In this document: piece by piece, positions 15,616 to 22,995 of the stretch
How the letters are laid out: each line of letters opens with the position of its first letter
How positions within the stretch are numbered: position 1 is the stretch's first letter
IMG/VR virus record: IMGVR_UViG_3300006805_000073
Span: 1-37,219 of that record
Source: a virus
Reading direction: 5' to 3' (one strand)
DNA: 37,219 nt
Notes under the pieces: generated by a model
What the model was told of the DNA's origin: nothing
The model's database searches: none
What the model saw: only the letters and a program-made list of their open reading frames with translations
Position numbers and translations under genes: made by a program

Positions 15616-15996
15616 TTAGGTCCCTGGGTCGAAGTCGAGAGTTAGGACGGGCGAGTCGGTGCCCGGGTCGATATGGCAATGCAGCGCCAGGCGCGGCGCC
15701 TTGTCGCCGATGCCTGGGCCTGGGAAGGAAACCGTGGACGGCGTCATTCCGTTGGAATCGGCCGCAGCCCTGGCCACCGCTTTCTGGGCGTAGGTCCAGA
15801 GCAGATGCAGGGCTGCCATGGCCGACGACCTGGACCGGTGGACCTGGACCGCTTCGTCCCAGAGCTGTTTCGTCACCGTGGCCGGATAGGTGAATCCCAG
15901 GAAGGCCGCGGCCGCGCTGCAATCGATGATGGTCCCGGCGGCGATCGCCTGGGCCCGCGTCATCGGCTTGGCCATGCTGGCCAGGTCAAAAGCCAC
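15616..15996 (-). CDS. Hypothetical protein (126 aa)
   Basis: This 126-residue protein starts at a GTG at 15996, overlapping the previous gene by 11 bases; an ATG at 15975 would give 119 residues starting MAKPMTRAQ and is an equal choice. The N-terminal half is helical (AAAAFLGFTYPATVTKQLWDEAVQVHRS, about 27-54). The C-terminal part is beta-like (LALHCHIDPGTDSPVLTLDFDPG). No family is recognised. Confidence 0.6.
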   Translation of the reverse strand: MAFDLASMAKPMTRAQAIAAGTIIDCSAAAAFLGFTYPATVTKQLWDEAVQVHRSRSSAMAALHLLWTYAQKAVARAAADSNGMTPSTVSFPGPGIGDKAPRLALHCHIDPGTDSPVLTLDFDPGT

Positions 15997-16174
15997 GATG
16001 AACCCCGAGGTTCGCCCGCAGCCAGCGCCAGGCGCGCACCAGCAGCGACGGCCTGGGCTTCCACATGGGCGGCGGCGGCAACTGCTGGCTGGCTTCCCGG
16101 CGCAGCCGTGCGGCTACCGGGTCTCGAGCGGATTCCCAGCGGTTCGGGCGGTGCGGCTGGTATGGATTGGTCAC
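15986..16174 (-). CDS. Small basic protein (62 aa)
   Basis: This 62-residue ORF uses a GTG at 16174 that overlaps the previous stop as GTGA; a GTG at 16183 would add three residues. It is Pro- and Arg-rich (NPYQPHRPNRW near the start, QQLPPPPMWKPRPS in the middle), with an RAWRWLRANL amphipathic or membrane-peripheral helix near the end. No known family. Confidence 0.5.
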   Translation of the reverse strand: MTNPYQPHRPNRWESARDPVAARLRREASQQLPPPPMWKPRPSLLVRAWRWLRANLGVHRGF

Positions 16175-16332
16175 GGCCGCCACCCCATCAGCAGCATGGC
16201 CATGGCGTAACCGTAGGCGGCCAGCACCAGGGCACCGAACGCGGCCAGGAAGTAAGGCGAAGGCTCAACGGCACGCCACCAGGTACGGGCGCGCATGAAG
16301 AGGGCGGAACGGCGGACGGCTTGCGTTTTCAT
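16171..16332 (-). CDS. Single-span small membrane protein (53 aa)
   Basis: This 53-residue ORF starts at an ATG overlapping the previous stop. An N-terminal basic part (MKTQAVRRSALFMRARTWWR) precedes one hydrophobic segment at about 27-50 (FLAAFGALVLAAYGYAMAML). Positive-inside charge suggests a cytoplasmic N-terminus. Small membrane proteins of this kind in accessory phage genes are often superinfection-exclusion or host-takeover factors, but that is only an inference here. Confidence 0.6.
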   Translation of the reverse strand: MKTQAVRRSALFMRARTWWRAVEPSPYFLAAFGALVLAAYGYAMAMLLMGWRP

Positions 16333-16604
16333 CGGGTCCCCATGGGCACTTCGGACAGTGCGGTGGCGGTGGTCGGCACCTGGTCGAGCAGCAGCTGGAG
16401 CAGGTCGCGGCGGCGGGCGAGTTCAATCGAGCGGCGGGCATTGCGGGCGGCTTCGGCCGGCTGGTTCATCGCGGCAAACCGCACCGCGTCGGCATCGGCC
16501 AGGATGACGCGGGTCGCGTGGAGTTCCACGGCACCGAACAGCGCGCGGCGCAGCAGCGTCACGCTGTCGGCTTCGGCCATTTCCAGGGCGAGCGGGGCAA
16601 TCAC
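16329..16604 (-). CDS. Hypothetical helical protein (91 aa)
   Basis: This 91-residue protein starts at a GTG in a GTGA overlap. It is almost entirely helical and Ala/Leu/Arg-rich (ALFGAVELHATRVILADADAVR, about 21-42; NARRSIELARRRDLLQLLLDQV, about 55-76). This pattern suggests a coiled coil or small helical bundle. No motif indicates function. Confidence 0.55.
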   Translation of the reverse strand: MIAPLALEMAEADSVTLLRRALFGAVELHATRVILADADAVRFAAMNQPAEAARNARRSIELARRRDLLQLLLDQVPTTATALSEVPMGTR

Positions 16605-16792
16605 TTGCCACCCGCCTGGTCCAGGGCTTCGTTCGCCCTGGCGAGCTGCCGGCGGAGGATGGCACCACCGTGCGAGACAGCCAGCAGCTGCAGCACGTCC
16701 CGCGAACCCTTCAGGGCGTTGCGCAGCGTGGCGATGGTGGCGCGGAGCTGGCGCACTTCGGCCCCGCGCGTGGTGGATTCGTCCAGGTTCAT
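16601..16792 (-). CDS. Small helical protein (63 aa)
   Basis: This 63-residue ORF has an ATG overlapping the upstream stop by ATGA and a stop overlapping the downstream GTG. It is helical throughout, with heptad-like spacing of Leu and Ile (VRQLRATIATLRNALKGS, 13-30; ILRRQLARANEALDQ). A coiled-coil dimer is likely. Function is unknown. Confidence 0.55.
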   Translation of the reverse strand: MNLDESTTRGAEVRQLRATIATLRNALKGSRDVLQLLAVSHGGAILRRQLARANEALDQAGGK

Positions 16793-17130
16793 GCCGCCAC
16801 CCCTTCGACGTACCGGGCCAGCAGCAGCTGGCGCGCGGTCTCGCTGAGCGTTGCCCAGGCGTGCACGTGTTCGGCGTCCTGGCAGGCCGCCTTCGCCGTG
16901 GCGGCGTCGACGCAATGGCGGATGATGGTCGAGAGGTCGCGCGCGCTGCCGGCGTGCGCCGGGACCGTGTCAATGCGGACGGCCTGCCACACGTCATCGA
17001 GCGGGCCGACCAGGTAACGGCTGCGGCCCGGCGTGGATCCGCGCCAGAGAGGGCCGTCCTGGGTCCAGGCGATCGGGTCGCCGACTTCGACCGGGGTCAC
17101 GCGGTCGGCTGGGTGGCGCTGGTCAATCAT
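16789..17130 (-). CDS. Hypothetical protein (113 aa)
   Basis: This 113-residue protein starts at the ATG at 17130, which overlaps the preceding 38-residue gene. The first half looks beta-rich (VEVGDPIAWTQDGPLWRGS, about 14-32, then YLVGPLDDVWQAVRID). This could be a small SH3- or Sm-like barrel. The second half is helical with two cysteines and several His (IIRHCVDAATAKAACQDAEHVHAW). No family is recognised. Confidence 0.6.
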   Translation of the reverse strand: MIDQRHPADRVTPVEVGDPIAWTQDGPLWRGSTPGRSRYLVGPLDDVWQAVRIDTVPAHAGSARDLSTIIRHCVDAATAKAACQDAEHVHAWATLSETARQLLLARYVEGVAA

Positions 17131-17243
17131 CGCAGTATCTCCAGGGCAGCATTCAGAGCCAGGACGATGGCCACCAGGTCGAGGGTGGCCAGCAGCAGCA
17201 CCAGCGGGCCGCGCGCGCGCTGGCGGGTGGTGTCGGCGGTCAC
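17127..17243 (-). CDS. Single-span micro-membrane protein (38 aa)
   Basis: This 38-residue ORF starts at GTG 17243, overlapping the first cluster gene as GTGA, and stops in an ATGA overlap with the next. An Arg-rich start (TTRQRARG) is followed by one hydrophobic helix at about 13-36 (GPLVLLLATLDLVAIVLAL). Both overlaps and the clean single-span pattern support it despite its size. Function is unknown. Confidence 0.55.
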   Translation of the reverse strand: MTADTTRQRARGPLVLLLATLDLVAIVLALNAALEILR

Positions 17244-17347
17244 TTGGCACCGCCTACGGCGGCCAGAGCGGCGTGGGAGTAGACGCGGCCCTTGCTGGTG
17301 CGGGTGAAGGTGAAGCCCTGGTGCGTTGCGGTGTGACGGTTCGCCAT
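17240..17347 (-). CDS. Very small protein opening the minus-strand cluster (35 aa)
   Basis: This 35-residue ORF starts at the ATG at 17347, which has AGGA about 10 bases upstream on the minus strand. An ATG at 17374 would add 9 residues but lacks a ribosome site. It is Thr- and His-rich with a short beta-hairpin-like stretch (GFTFTRTSKGRVYSHAALAAV). It is first in the operon, about 90 bases downstream of the palindrome at 17434. Function is unknown. Confidence 0.5.
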   Translation of the reverse strand: MANRHTATHQGFTFTRTSKGRVYSHAALAAVGGAK

Positions 17348-17433
17348 GGCGGCGGCTTCCTGGGTATGGGCCATCCGGCCCGGTGACGGAATGCTGGCAG
17401 AACTAGCAGACCAATGCAAGCGGTTATCGCATG

Positions 17434-17453
17434 GCGCTGCAAAATAGCAGCGC
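17434..17453. promoter_or_regulatory. Palindromic operator candidate in the divergent intergenic region
   Basis: GCGCTGC (17434-17440) and GCAGCGC (17447-17453) form a perfect 7-bp inverted repeat around AAAATA. It lies in the 201-base gap between the divergent minus-strand cluster (17347) and protease gene (17549), an ideal place to control both. It has the same 20-bp length as the element at 1779-1798 and 15 identical bases. On the minus strand it reads TGCTATTT, as at 5984. Confidence 0.5.
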
Positions 17454-17548
17454 ACGGTCCTGGCGCTGTGGCCACCCGCACCTTTCACGCGGTCGCGACC
17501 ACCCGGAGACTGGCGGCCTTAGAAGCCCACCCCATCGAGCCGCTGCCC

Positions 17549-18799
17549 ATGAAGCCGTTCCGAATCTTTCGCCCAGGCAAGCACACGGCGAGCTGCGGCA
17601 CCCAGGTGGAGTTCACGAAGGAAGACCTGGCGAAGGCCGTCGCCGGCTACGCGCCCAGCAACTACGCCAGCCCGCTGGTCATCGGCCACCCGAAGGTCGA
17701 GGACCGGGCATACGGCCAGGTGGAAAAGCTGAGCATGGACGACGACGGCGCCGTGTGGGCGCACCCCGCACACGTGGAACCGCGCTTCGGCGACCTGGTG
17801 GCCACGAAGGCCTTCCCCAACCGGTCCGCGTCCTGGTACATGCCGGACCACCCGAACAACCCGACCCCGGGCGCGCTGTACCTGAAACACATCGGCTTCC
17901 TGGGCGCCGCCGCGCCGGCGCTGAAGGGCCTGGGCGATATCGAGTTCGCGGATCCGGTCCTGCAGGCCATCAGCTTCACCGCCGAGACCGCCCCGGACAA
18001 GCTGGTGGAGTTCGCCAGCACCCCGGCCGATGCCGCGTGGAGCGTGGCCAGCGTCCTGGGGAGCATGGCGCGGATGCTGCGCGACTTCCGGGACCAGCGC
18101 ATCGCGGAAAAGGGCGTGGAGTCGGCGGACGAATTGATTCCTGACTACGTCATCCGCGACGCCGAAGACGCCGCGCGCACCCAGCGCGAGCAGGCCGAGC
18201 AGCTTTCCCAGGCCAACGCGCCCCTATTCACCGAGCCAACCCAAGGAACCACCATGAACCTGACCCCGGAACAGATCGCGCAGCTGCAGAAGGACCACGA
18301 AGCCGCCCAGGCCCGCATCGCCAGCTTCACCGCCCGCGAAACCGCCATCGCCGCGGCCGAACACATGGCCACCGTCGACGCCATCATCCGCGAGCTGCAG
18401 CCGCTTGTGGCCGCTGGCCAGGTCCTGCCGGCAGCGCGCGCGCACCTGGCCAACTTCATGGCCGGCCTGCCGGACGGCGTCGAGGCCCAGACCATCGAGT
18501 TCGGCGAGGCGGACGACGCCGGCGCCATCCCGAAGGTGTCGCCGCGCGCGTACATGAAGGCCTTCCTGGCCACGCTGCCGAAGCAGGTCAACTACGGCGA
18601 GCATTCGCCCGACGGGACCGGCGTCATCGGCGGCGCAGGTGCCATGACGGCCGTCCAGCTGGCCGAAACGGCCACCGCGATGCGCGCCCAGGTGAAGGCC
18701 GAGACCGGCCGGGAAATCTCCTACTCCGAAGCCGCGAACCGCGTCCTGGCCATCCCTGGCAACGGCGTGGCCGCCACCGACGCCGGCGCCCAGGTCTAA
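17549..18799 (+). CDS. Head maturation protease with C-terminal scaffold domain (Mu gpI-like)
   Basis: This 416-residue protein starts at the ATG MKPFRIF; the open frame upstream crosses the operator region and is rejected. Residues 1-135 match the Mu gpI protease family: FRPGKHT, the VEFTKEDL block, SPLVIGHP (about 46-53), AYGQVEKL, and ALYLKHIGFLGA-PALKGL (about 109-130). It should cut scaffold and capsid proteins during prohead maturation. Residues from 236 on are an Ala/Gln-rich helical scaffold region. An internal start at 18254 can make that part alone, as with gpZ in Mu. Catalytic residues were not assigned. Confidence 0.87.
   Translation: MKPFRIFRPGKHTASCGTQVEFTKEDLAKAVAGYAPSNYASPLVIGHPKVEDRAYGQVEKLSMDDDGAVWAHPAHVEPRFGDLVATKAFPNRSASWYMPDHPNNPTPGALYLKHIGFLGAAAPALKGLGDIEFADPVLQAISFTAETAPDKLVEFASTPADAAWSVASVLGSMARMLRDFRDQRIAEKGVESADELIPDYVIRDAEDAARTQREQAEQLSQANAPLFTEPTQGTTMNLTPEQIAQLQKDHEAAQARIASFTARETAIAAAEHMATVDAIIRELQPLVAAGQVLPAARAHLANFMAGLPDGVEAQTIEFGEADDAGAIPKVSPRAYMKAFLATLPKQVNYGEHSPDGTGVIGGAGAMTAVQLAETATAMRAQVKAETGREISYSEAANRVLAIPGNGVAATDAGAQV
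18254..18799 (+). CDS. Internal in-frame scaffold protein (Mu gpZ-like)
   Basis: This is a 181-residue product in the same frame as the protease gene. It begins at ATG 18254, which has AAGGA six bases upstream (18243-18247), a better ribosome site than that of the full-length gene. It begins MNLTPEQIAQLQKDHEAAQ, a charged helical scaffold-like sequence. Nested scaffold genes inside the protease gene are established for Mu I/Z and lambda C/Nu3. The scaffold would build the prohead and be degraded by the protease. Prediction rests on position, phase and ribosome site. Confidence 0.7.
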   Translation: MNLTPEQIAQLQKDHEAAQARIASFTARETAIAAAEHMATVDAIIRELQPLVAAGQVLPAARAHLANFMAGLPDGVEAQTIEFGEADDAGAIPKVSPRAYMKAFLATLPKQVNYGEHSPDGTGVIGGAGAMTAVQLAETATAMRAQVKAETGREISYSEAANRVLAIPGNGVAATDAGAQV

Positions 18800-18850
18800 C
18801 GGCCGCCGCGACCACCTTCCACCCCGTCCCATTTCCCAGAGGTTCAAGCC

Positions 18851-19222
18851 ATGCGCACCGAAATGCTCATCAAGTCCTACCGCGCTGACGCGGCCGTCAC
18901 GAAGCATCGCCTGGTCAAGGCTGGCGCGGCGGATGGTTCCATCGCGCAGTCCACCGCGGCCACCAGCGCCATCATGGGCGTGGCCGATTCCCTGGGCGGC
19001 ACCACCGGCAAGGTCATGGACGTGGTGGTGGGTGGTTACGCCACGGTCCAGTACGGCGGCAACGTCACCCGCGGCGCGGCGCTGACGTCCGATGCCGACG
19101 GCAAGGCCATCGTGGCCACCGTCGCCGGCTCGCGCCTGATCGGCTACGCAGCCACCGCTGGCGCCCTGAACGACCTGGGCACCGTGCACGTCCAGCTGGG
19201 GACCCTGGCCGTCGCCCCGTAA
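18851..19222 (+). CDS. Capsid decoration-like protein (DUF2190)
   Basis: This 123-residue protein has CAGAGG upstream of its ATG. The sequence has the DUF2190 pattern: a short lead, then repeated small beta strands with Gly/Ala turns (HRLVKAGAADGSIAQS, GVADSLGG, VMDVVVGGYATVQYGGNVTRGAALTSDADGKA). It ends with a conserved GYA-T-AGALNDLGTVHVQLG-like segment. Such proteins lie just before the major capsid gene in many phages and are taken to decorate or stabilise the shell. Position and pattern agree well. Confidence 0.78.
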   Translation: MRTEMLIKSYRADAAVTKHRLVKAGAADGSIAQSTAATSAIMGVADSLGGTTGKVMDVVVGGYATVQYGGNVTRGAALTSDADGKAIVATVAGSRLIGYAATAGALNDLGTVHVQLGTLAVAP

Positions 19223-19279
19223 GGGTCGACGCACCAGCAGAACCGCCAACCAACACCAGAACCCCAGAGGAACCCAGCC

Positions 19280-20203
19280 ATGCAGCGCCCCTACCCGCTT
19301 GACCCCCGCCTGACCGGCATCGCCATCGCTTTCCAGAATCGCGAACTGATCGCCGACCAGGTCATGCCCCGCGTGCCCGTCGGCAAGTCGACGTTCAAGT
19401 GGCTGGAGTACGACTTCGCCGAAGGCGTGACCCTGCCCATCACCATCGTGGGCCGCAAGGGTCGCCCGACCGAAGTCGAGTTCACCGCCCAGGAAAAGAA
19501 CGGCGGCACCGAAGACCACGGCCTGGACGACGTCATTCCGAACGACGACCTGGCCGACCTTCCCGCGGGTAGCGGAATCGACCCGCTGGGCCAGGCCACC
19601 GAAGGCCTGACGAACCTCATCGCCCTGGGGCGCGAGGTCCGCGTGGCGGCCCTGGTCCAGGATTCCGCCAACTTCAACCATTCGGACACGCTGAGCGGCA
19701 CCGACCAGTTCGATGACGCTGGCAGCGACCCGGGCGCCCTGATCCTGGACGCCATCGGCACCCCGCTGGTGCGCCCGAACATCGCGGTGACCAGCCTGGC
19801 GGTTTACAACGTGCTGCGCCGTCATCCCAAGATCGTGTCGGCGCTGAATGGCTCGGGCAGCACGAACGGCATGGTTTCGCGCCAGGCCCTGGCCGAATAC
19901 CTGGAGCTGGACGAAATCCTGGTGGGCGCGGGCTTCATCAACACCGCCAAGCCTGGCCAGACCCCGGTCTATGCCCGCGTGTGGGGGAAGTCCTTCACCC
20001 TGCTGCGCCGGGCGCCGATCGTCACCGCGAAGGGCGAGCCGTCCTGGGGCTTCACCGCCGAATTCGGCGGCAAGGTGGCCAAGCAGATCCCCGAGCCGAA
20101 GCTGGGCCTGCGCGGCGCCACCCGCGTGCGCGTCGGCGAGTCGGTGGGCGAAATCGTCCAGTCGAAGGAAGCCGCTTACCAGCTGCTGGCGGCCATCAGC
20201 TAA
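19280..20203 (+). CDS. Major capsid protein
   Basis: This 307-residue shell protein has AGAGGAA upstream of its ATG. Its start (YPLDPRLTGIAIAFQNRELIAD...VMPRVPVG) is typical of HK97-fold capsid proteins that follow a DUF2190 gene. Features include an E-loop-like beta region (FKWLEYDFAEG...GRKGRPTEVEF), a long helix containing LGREVRVAALVQ, and a late P-domain-like part (AVYNVLRRHPKI...LAEYLELDEILVG). No N-terminal scaffold extension is present, consistent with the separate scaffold from 18254. A terminator-like hairpin follows directly and probably sets its expression above that of later genes. Confidence 0.88.
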   Translation: MQRPYPLDPRLTGIAIAFQNRELIADQVMPRVPVGKSTFKWLEYDFAEGVTLPITIVGRKGRPTEVEFTAQEKNGGTEDHGLDDVIPNDDLADLPAGSGIDPLGQATEGLTNLIALGREVRVAALVQDSANFNHSDTLSGTDQFDDAGSDPGALILDAIGTPLVRPNIAVTSLAVYNVLRRHPKIVSALNGSGSTNGMVSRQALAEYLELDEILVGAGFINTAKPGQTPVYARVWGKSFTLLRRAPIVTAKGEPSWGFTAEFGGKVAKQIPEPKLGLRGATRVRVGESVGEIVQSKEAAYQLLAAIS

Positions 20204-20221
20204 CGCTGACCCGCCTCACTT

Positions 20222-20249
20222 CGCCCCGCGCATGGTCCCGCGGGGCGTT
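20222..20249 (+). terminator. Hairpin terminator or attenuator after the capsid gene
   Basis: A perfect 9-bp stem, CGCCCCGCG (20222-20230) with CGCGGGGCG (20239-20247), closes an 8-base loop 18 bases after the capsid stop. Only two T follow, so it may be leaky. Partial termination here would give more capsid transcript than downstream connector transcript. Confidence 0.6.
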
Positions 20250-20297
20250 GCATAGCGATCCACCCCGCTACCAATTTCACCCCAGAGGAACGCCACC

Positions 20298-20747
20298 ATG
20301 GCCAAGGAAACGAAGAGCACCACCCCGAAGGCTGCCGACAAGGCCCCCGCGGCCAAGGCTGCCGCACCGAAGGCATTCGACCCCAAGGCCAACGAACTGG
20401 AAACGCGCGCCGAGCGCGCTTCGCGCCTGGCGGGCGAGACCATCAAGACCGTTCCGCATACCGTGCTGCCGGGCAAGTCGGTGCGCCAGGGTGGCCAGCG
20501 GTTCCTGGAGGGCGACACCGTCCACCTGAGCCCGGCCGACGCGGAGCGCATGGTGGCCACCCGCGTGGTCGCCCTGGGCGATGCCGGTGCCAAGTCCGTT
20601 GCCAAGGCCCAGGCCGAAGCCGACCAGGCTGCGGCCGATGCCGAGGCCGCCGAGACCGCCCAGCGCGAAGCCGACGAAGCGAGCGCGAAGGCTGCCGCGG
20701 CTGCTGCTGAAGCGGCTGGCCAGGTGAGCGGCGCCGAGAACCGCTGA
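20298..20747 (+). CDS. Ala/Lys-rich capsid-region protein with a short conserved core
   Basis: This 149-residue protein has AGAGGAA upstream of its ATG. Residues 1-40 are Lys/Ala/Pro repeats (KAADKAPAAKAAAPKA). A core at about 50-93 (HTVLPGKSVRQGGQRFLEGDTVHLSPADAERM) resembles a short beta domain found in small phage proteins next to capsid genes. The remainder is an Ala/Glu/Asp-rich helix, likely a coiled coil. Its place between capsid and DUF1320 genes suggests a structural or assembly role. No firm family name. Confidence 0.65.
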   Translation: MAKETKSTTPKAADKAPAAKAAAPKAFDPKANELETRAERASRLAGETIKTVPHTVLPGKSVRQGGQRFLEGDTVHLSPADAERMVATRVVALGDAGAKSVAKAQAEADQAAADAEAAETAQREADEASAKAAAAAAEAAGQVSGAENR

Positions 20748-20778
20748 GCCAAGCCAGGCAACCCAGGAACCCGCGCCC

Positions 20779-21249
20779 GTGTATTGCGACGAAGCCAAGT
20801 TCGCCGAACGCTTCGGCCAGGAAGAGCTGGACCAGGCCGTCATGACGAATGGCGGCCTGACCTACGACAGCGCGGCGGAAGACGCCGACGCGATCGTGGA
20901 CAGCTACCTGGCAGCAATCCCCGGGCGCGCGTTCCCGTTGCCCCTGACCGCACCGCCGGCGCGCATCGTCGGCGTGGCGGCTGACCTGACCCGGTACGAA
21001 CTGTGGGCGAATCGCGCGAGCGAGGAAATCCGCAACCGTCGGGACCAGGCCATCGATTACCTGAAGGACCTGGTGGCGGGGCGCGCTGTCCTGCTGCTGG
21101 GCGATGAAGTCACCGTCACCCCGCCGAGCCTGTCGGGTCGCCTGGGCTATGCGTCCGCCGGCCGTGTCTTCACCGCCCGCAGCCTGGCGGGCTTCGTGAC
21201 CCCGGGCGAGTGCGACGACCCACGCGCGGGGCTTCGCGGCTGTGATTAA
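20779..21249 (+). CDS. Head-tail connector protein (DUF1320, Mu gp36-like)
   Basis: This is a 156-residue protein with a GTG start. The beginning (MYCDEAKFAERFGQEELDQ), the A-ADAIVDSYLAAIPGRAFPLPL block at about 34-57, and the IVGVAADLTRYELWANRA-E-RNRRDQAIDYLKDL helices (about 63-100) are characteristic of DUF1320/gp36. This family acts as an adaptor below the portal, completing the head neck. Its stop overlaps the next gene by 8 bases. Confidence 0.87.
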   Translation: MYCDEAKFAERFGQEELDQAVMTNGGLTYDSAAEDADAIVDSYLAAIPGRAFPLPLTAPPARIVGVAADLTRYELWANRASEEIRNRRDQAIDYLKDLVAGRAVLLLGDEVTVTPPSLSGRLGYASAGRVFTARSLAGFVTPGECDDPRAGLRGCD

Positions 21250-21787
21250 GTTCGAAGCCAAAACCGCGGCAATCGAAGCCAAGTTCGCAGAGCTGGGGAC
21301 CAATAGCCCCACGGTCATGCGTTCGCTGGACGCCTTCGCGCGCGTGCTACGGACGCGGATCCAGCTGGGCTTCCGCAATAGCACCGCACCCAGCGGCCTG
21401 GCGTGGAAGGGTCTCAATCCGTTTTTCCGGCGTGGCCAGCCGCTTATGAACACCCGGCGCCTGTACGGATCCGTGCAGGTCCGGCGCGATGGTGACGGCG
21501 TCGTTGTCGGCACGAACCTGCGAACCCCTGGCGGCGAATTCTCCCTGGGTGCCATCCACCAATTCGGTGCCATCGTGAAGCCGAAGGCCGGGCCCGGGAA
21601 GACCTTCCGCGGCCGCCTGCTGGGGCCGATCCCGACCGCCGGGAAGGGCTTCGTTTTCCTGCGCCAGGCTGTCATCCCGGCGCGCCCGTTCATGCCCATG
21701 GACAGCAACGGGAACGTGGTCCTGCCGGCGGCCTGGGCGAAAGCGGCCCTGAATTCCATGGGCCGCGCGCTGGAGCTGGACAAGTGA
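21242..21787 (+). CDS. Virion morphogenesis protein (Mu gpG-like)
   Basis: This is a 181-residue protein from a GTG overlapping the DUF1320 gene. It matches the phage virion morphogenesis family (Mu gpG, tail completion type): an N-terminal helix ending LRTRIQLGFRNSTAPSGLAWKGLNP (about 36-60), PLMNTRRLYGSVQ (about 67-79), GAIHQFGAIVKPKAG (about 103-117), and a late IPARPFMPMDSNG turn. Such proteins help complete or join the tail to the head. It sits in the usual position between gp36- and gp37-like genes. Confidence 0.86.
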   Translation: MIKFEAKTAAIEAKFAELGTNSPTVMRSLDAFARVLRTRIQLGFRNSTAPSGLAWKGLNPFFRRGQPLMNTRRLYGSVQVRRDGDGVVVGTNLRTPGGEFSLGAIHQFGAIVKPKAGPGKTFRGRLLGPIPTAGKGFVFLRQAVIPARPFMPMDSNGNVVLPAAWAKAALNSMGRALELDK

Positions 21788-22233
21788 GCGTGACCGTCAT
21801 CGAATCGGCACTGGTCGCGCGCCTGGTCGCGCAGCTGAAGGTCCCCGGCCTGGTGCGCGAGGTTTACGCCCAGGTCGACTATGAACGAGTGACCGAGCAA
21901 GCCATGGTCACCCCGTCGGTGGCCGTCATTTATTCGGGCTACTACCTGGGCGACAAGGTCGGCACCGCCGGCGTCATCCGGGAAGTGGGCTTTAACTGGC
22001 TGGTGGTGGTCAACGTGCGAAACGCGCGCAGCACCGCAACCGGCCAGGGCGTCCGCGACGAAGCCAGCCCCATTTTCGACGCCGTGCTGGAGGCCCTGCT
22101 GGGCTTCCGGCCCAGCCCCAAGCACAAGCCCCTGCAGCTGGAGCCGGCGCCAGGCGCAGCACTGAACGATGCCGGCTTCGGCTACTACCCCCTTGCGTTT
22201 TCCACCCTGGCCACCTACCGCGGCAACCCCTGA
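21784..22233 (+). CDS. Tail terminator-type protein (DUF1834, Mu gp37-like)
   Basis: This is a 149-residue protein from a GTG in a GTGA overlap. The pattern of an N-terminal helix, a PSVAVIYSGYYLGD strand, NWLVVVNVRNARS (about 71-83), the GQGVRDEASPIFDAVLEALLGFRP helix and a beta-rich end fits DUF1834/gp37. This fold caps the tail tube at the head end. It is directly followed by the tail tube gene, as in other phages with a Mu-like neck. Confidence 0.8.
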   Translation: MSVTVIESALVARLVAQLKVPGLVREVYAQVDYERVTEQAMVTPSVAVIYSGYYLGDKVGTAGVIREVGFNWLVVVNVRNARSTATGQGVRDEASPIFDAVLEALLGFRPSPKHKPLQLEPAPGAALNDAGFGYYPLAFSTLATYRGNP

Positions 22234-22245
22234 GAGGACTCCACC

Positions 22246-22995
22246 ATGCGCACCGATTATTCCTACATTGGCTCTGGCCGCATCCTGGCGCGCATCCGCG
22301 GCAGCGAGGCCCCCTACCGCGAGCTGGGCAACTGCAGCGCGCTGTCCCTGGGCGTCGAGCAGGAAACGAAGAAGCTCCGCGACTACCGCAGCCCCGGCGG
22401 CGGCACGTACAACCAGGTGGACCGCATCACCGGCGTGACCCTGAACGTCACCGCCCACGACCTGAGCCCCGAGAACCTGGCCATGGCGCTGTACGGCACC
22501 GTGGACGCGGTCGCCGGCGGCGCTGTCGCGGCAGAGTCCCAGGTGGCGTTCGAAGGCGGCTACGTGGTCACCGATTCGCCCTTCTCCGCGGTCACGTCGG
22601 TGAAGAGCTTCGACCTTGCGACCACGTACACCGCGGGGACGGATTACATCGTCCAGCACGGCGCCATTTTCATCCCCACCACGACCACCATCCCGGCCCC
22701 GGCCGATGCCGTCACGCCTAACGTCAAGATCGCCTACACCGGCAAGGCGGGCGACATGCTCCAGGCCCTGACCGCGGCGGCCGAAGAGCTGGAAATGGTC
22801 TTCCTGGGCTTGAACGAGGCCGACAGCGGCAGCGCCGTGACGGTCTACATCTACCGCGGCAAGTTCGGCGCGACCCAGAGCCTGGGCCTGATCGGCGACG
22901 ACTACGCCGCGCTGGAAATGTCGGGCGCGGTCCTGGCCGACGGTTCGAAGACCGGCGACCTTTCGCAGTATTTCCAGGCCTTCATCGAGGGCTGA
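22246..22995 (+). CDS. Major tail tube protein
   Basis: This 249-residue protein has GAGAGGA upstream of its ATG. It is beta-rich with the order expected of a tail tube subunit: IGSGRILARIRG at the start, ALSLGVEQETKKLRDYRSPGGGTYNQVDRITGVTLNVTAHDLSPENLA (35-80), and later LNEADSG-AVTVYIYRGKFG and ADGS. The NQVDRITGV-LN-TAHDLSPENLA region is the clearest tube signature. Size and position between the terminator-type protein and the chaperone genes agree. No sheath gene is present, which points to a non-contractile tail. Confidence 0.85.
   Translation: MRTDYSYIGSGRILARIRGSEAPYRELGNCSALSLGVEQETKKLRDYRSPGGGTYNQVDRITGVTLNVTAHDLSPENLAMALYGTVDAVAGGAVAAESQVAFEGGYVVTDSPFSAVTSVKSFDLATTYTAGTDYIVQHGAIFIPTTTTIPAPADAVTPNVKIAYTGKAGDMLQALTAAAEELEMVFLGLNEADSGSAVTVYIYRGKFGATQSLGLIGDDYAALEMSGAVLADGSKTGDLSQYFQAFIEG

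Noticed and set aside
15673-17307. 544-codon plus-strand frame opposite the minus-strand cluster
   Set aside because: The translation is Arg/Ala/Gly-rich with no domain, whereas the minus strand has eleven frames joined by exact start-stop overlaps and plausible ribosome sites.
17414-17548. Upstream extension of the protease gene
   Set aside because: It would translate the palindromic operator region. The family begins at MKPFRIFRPGKH, matching the ATG at 17549.
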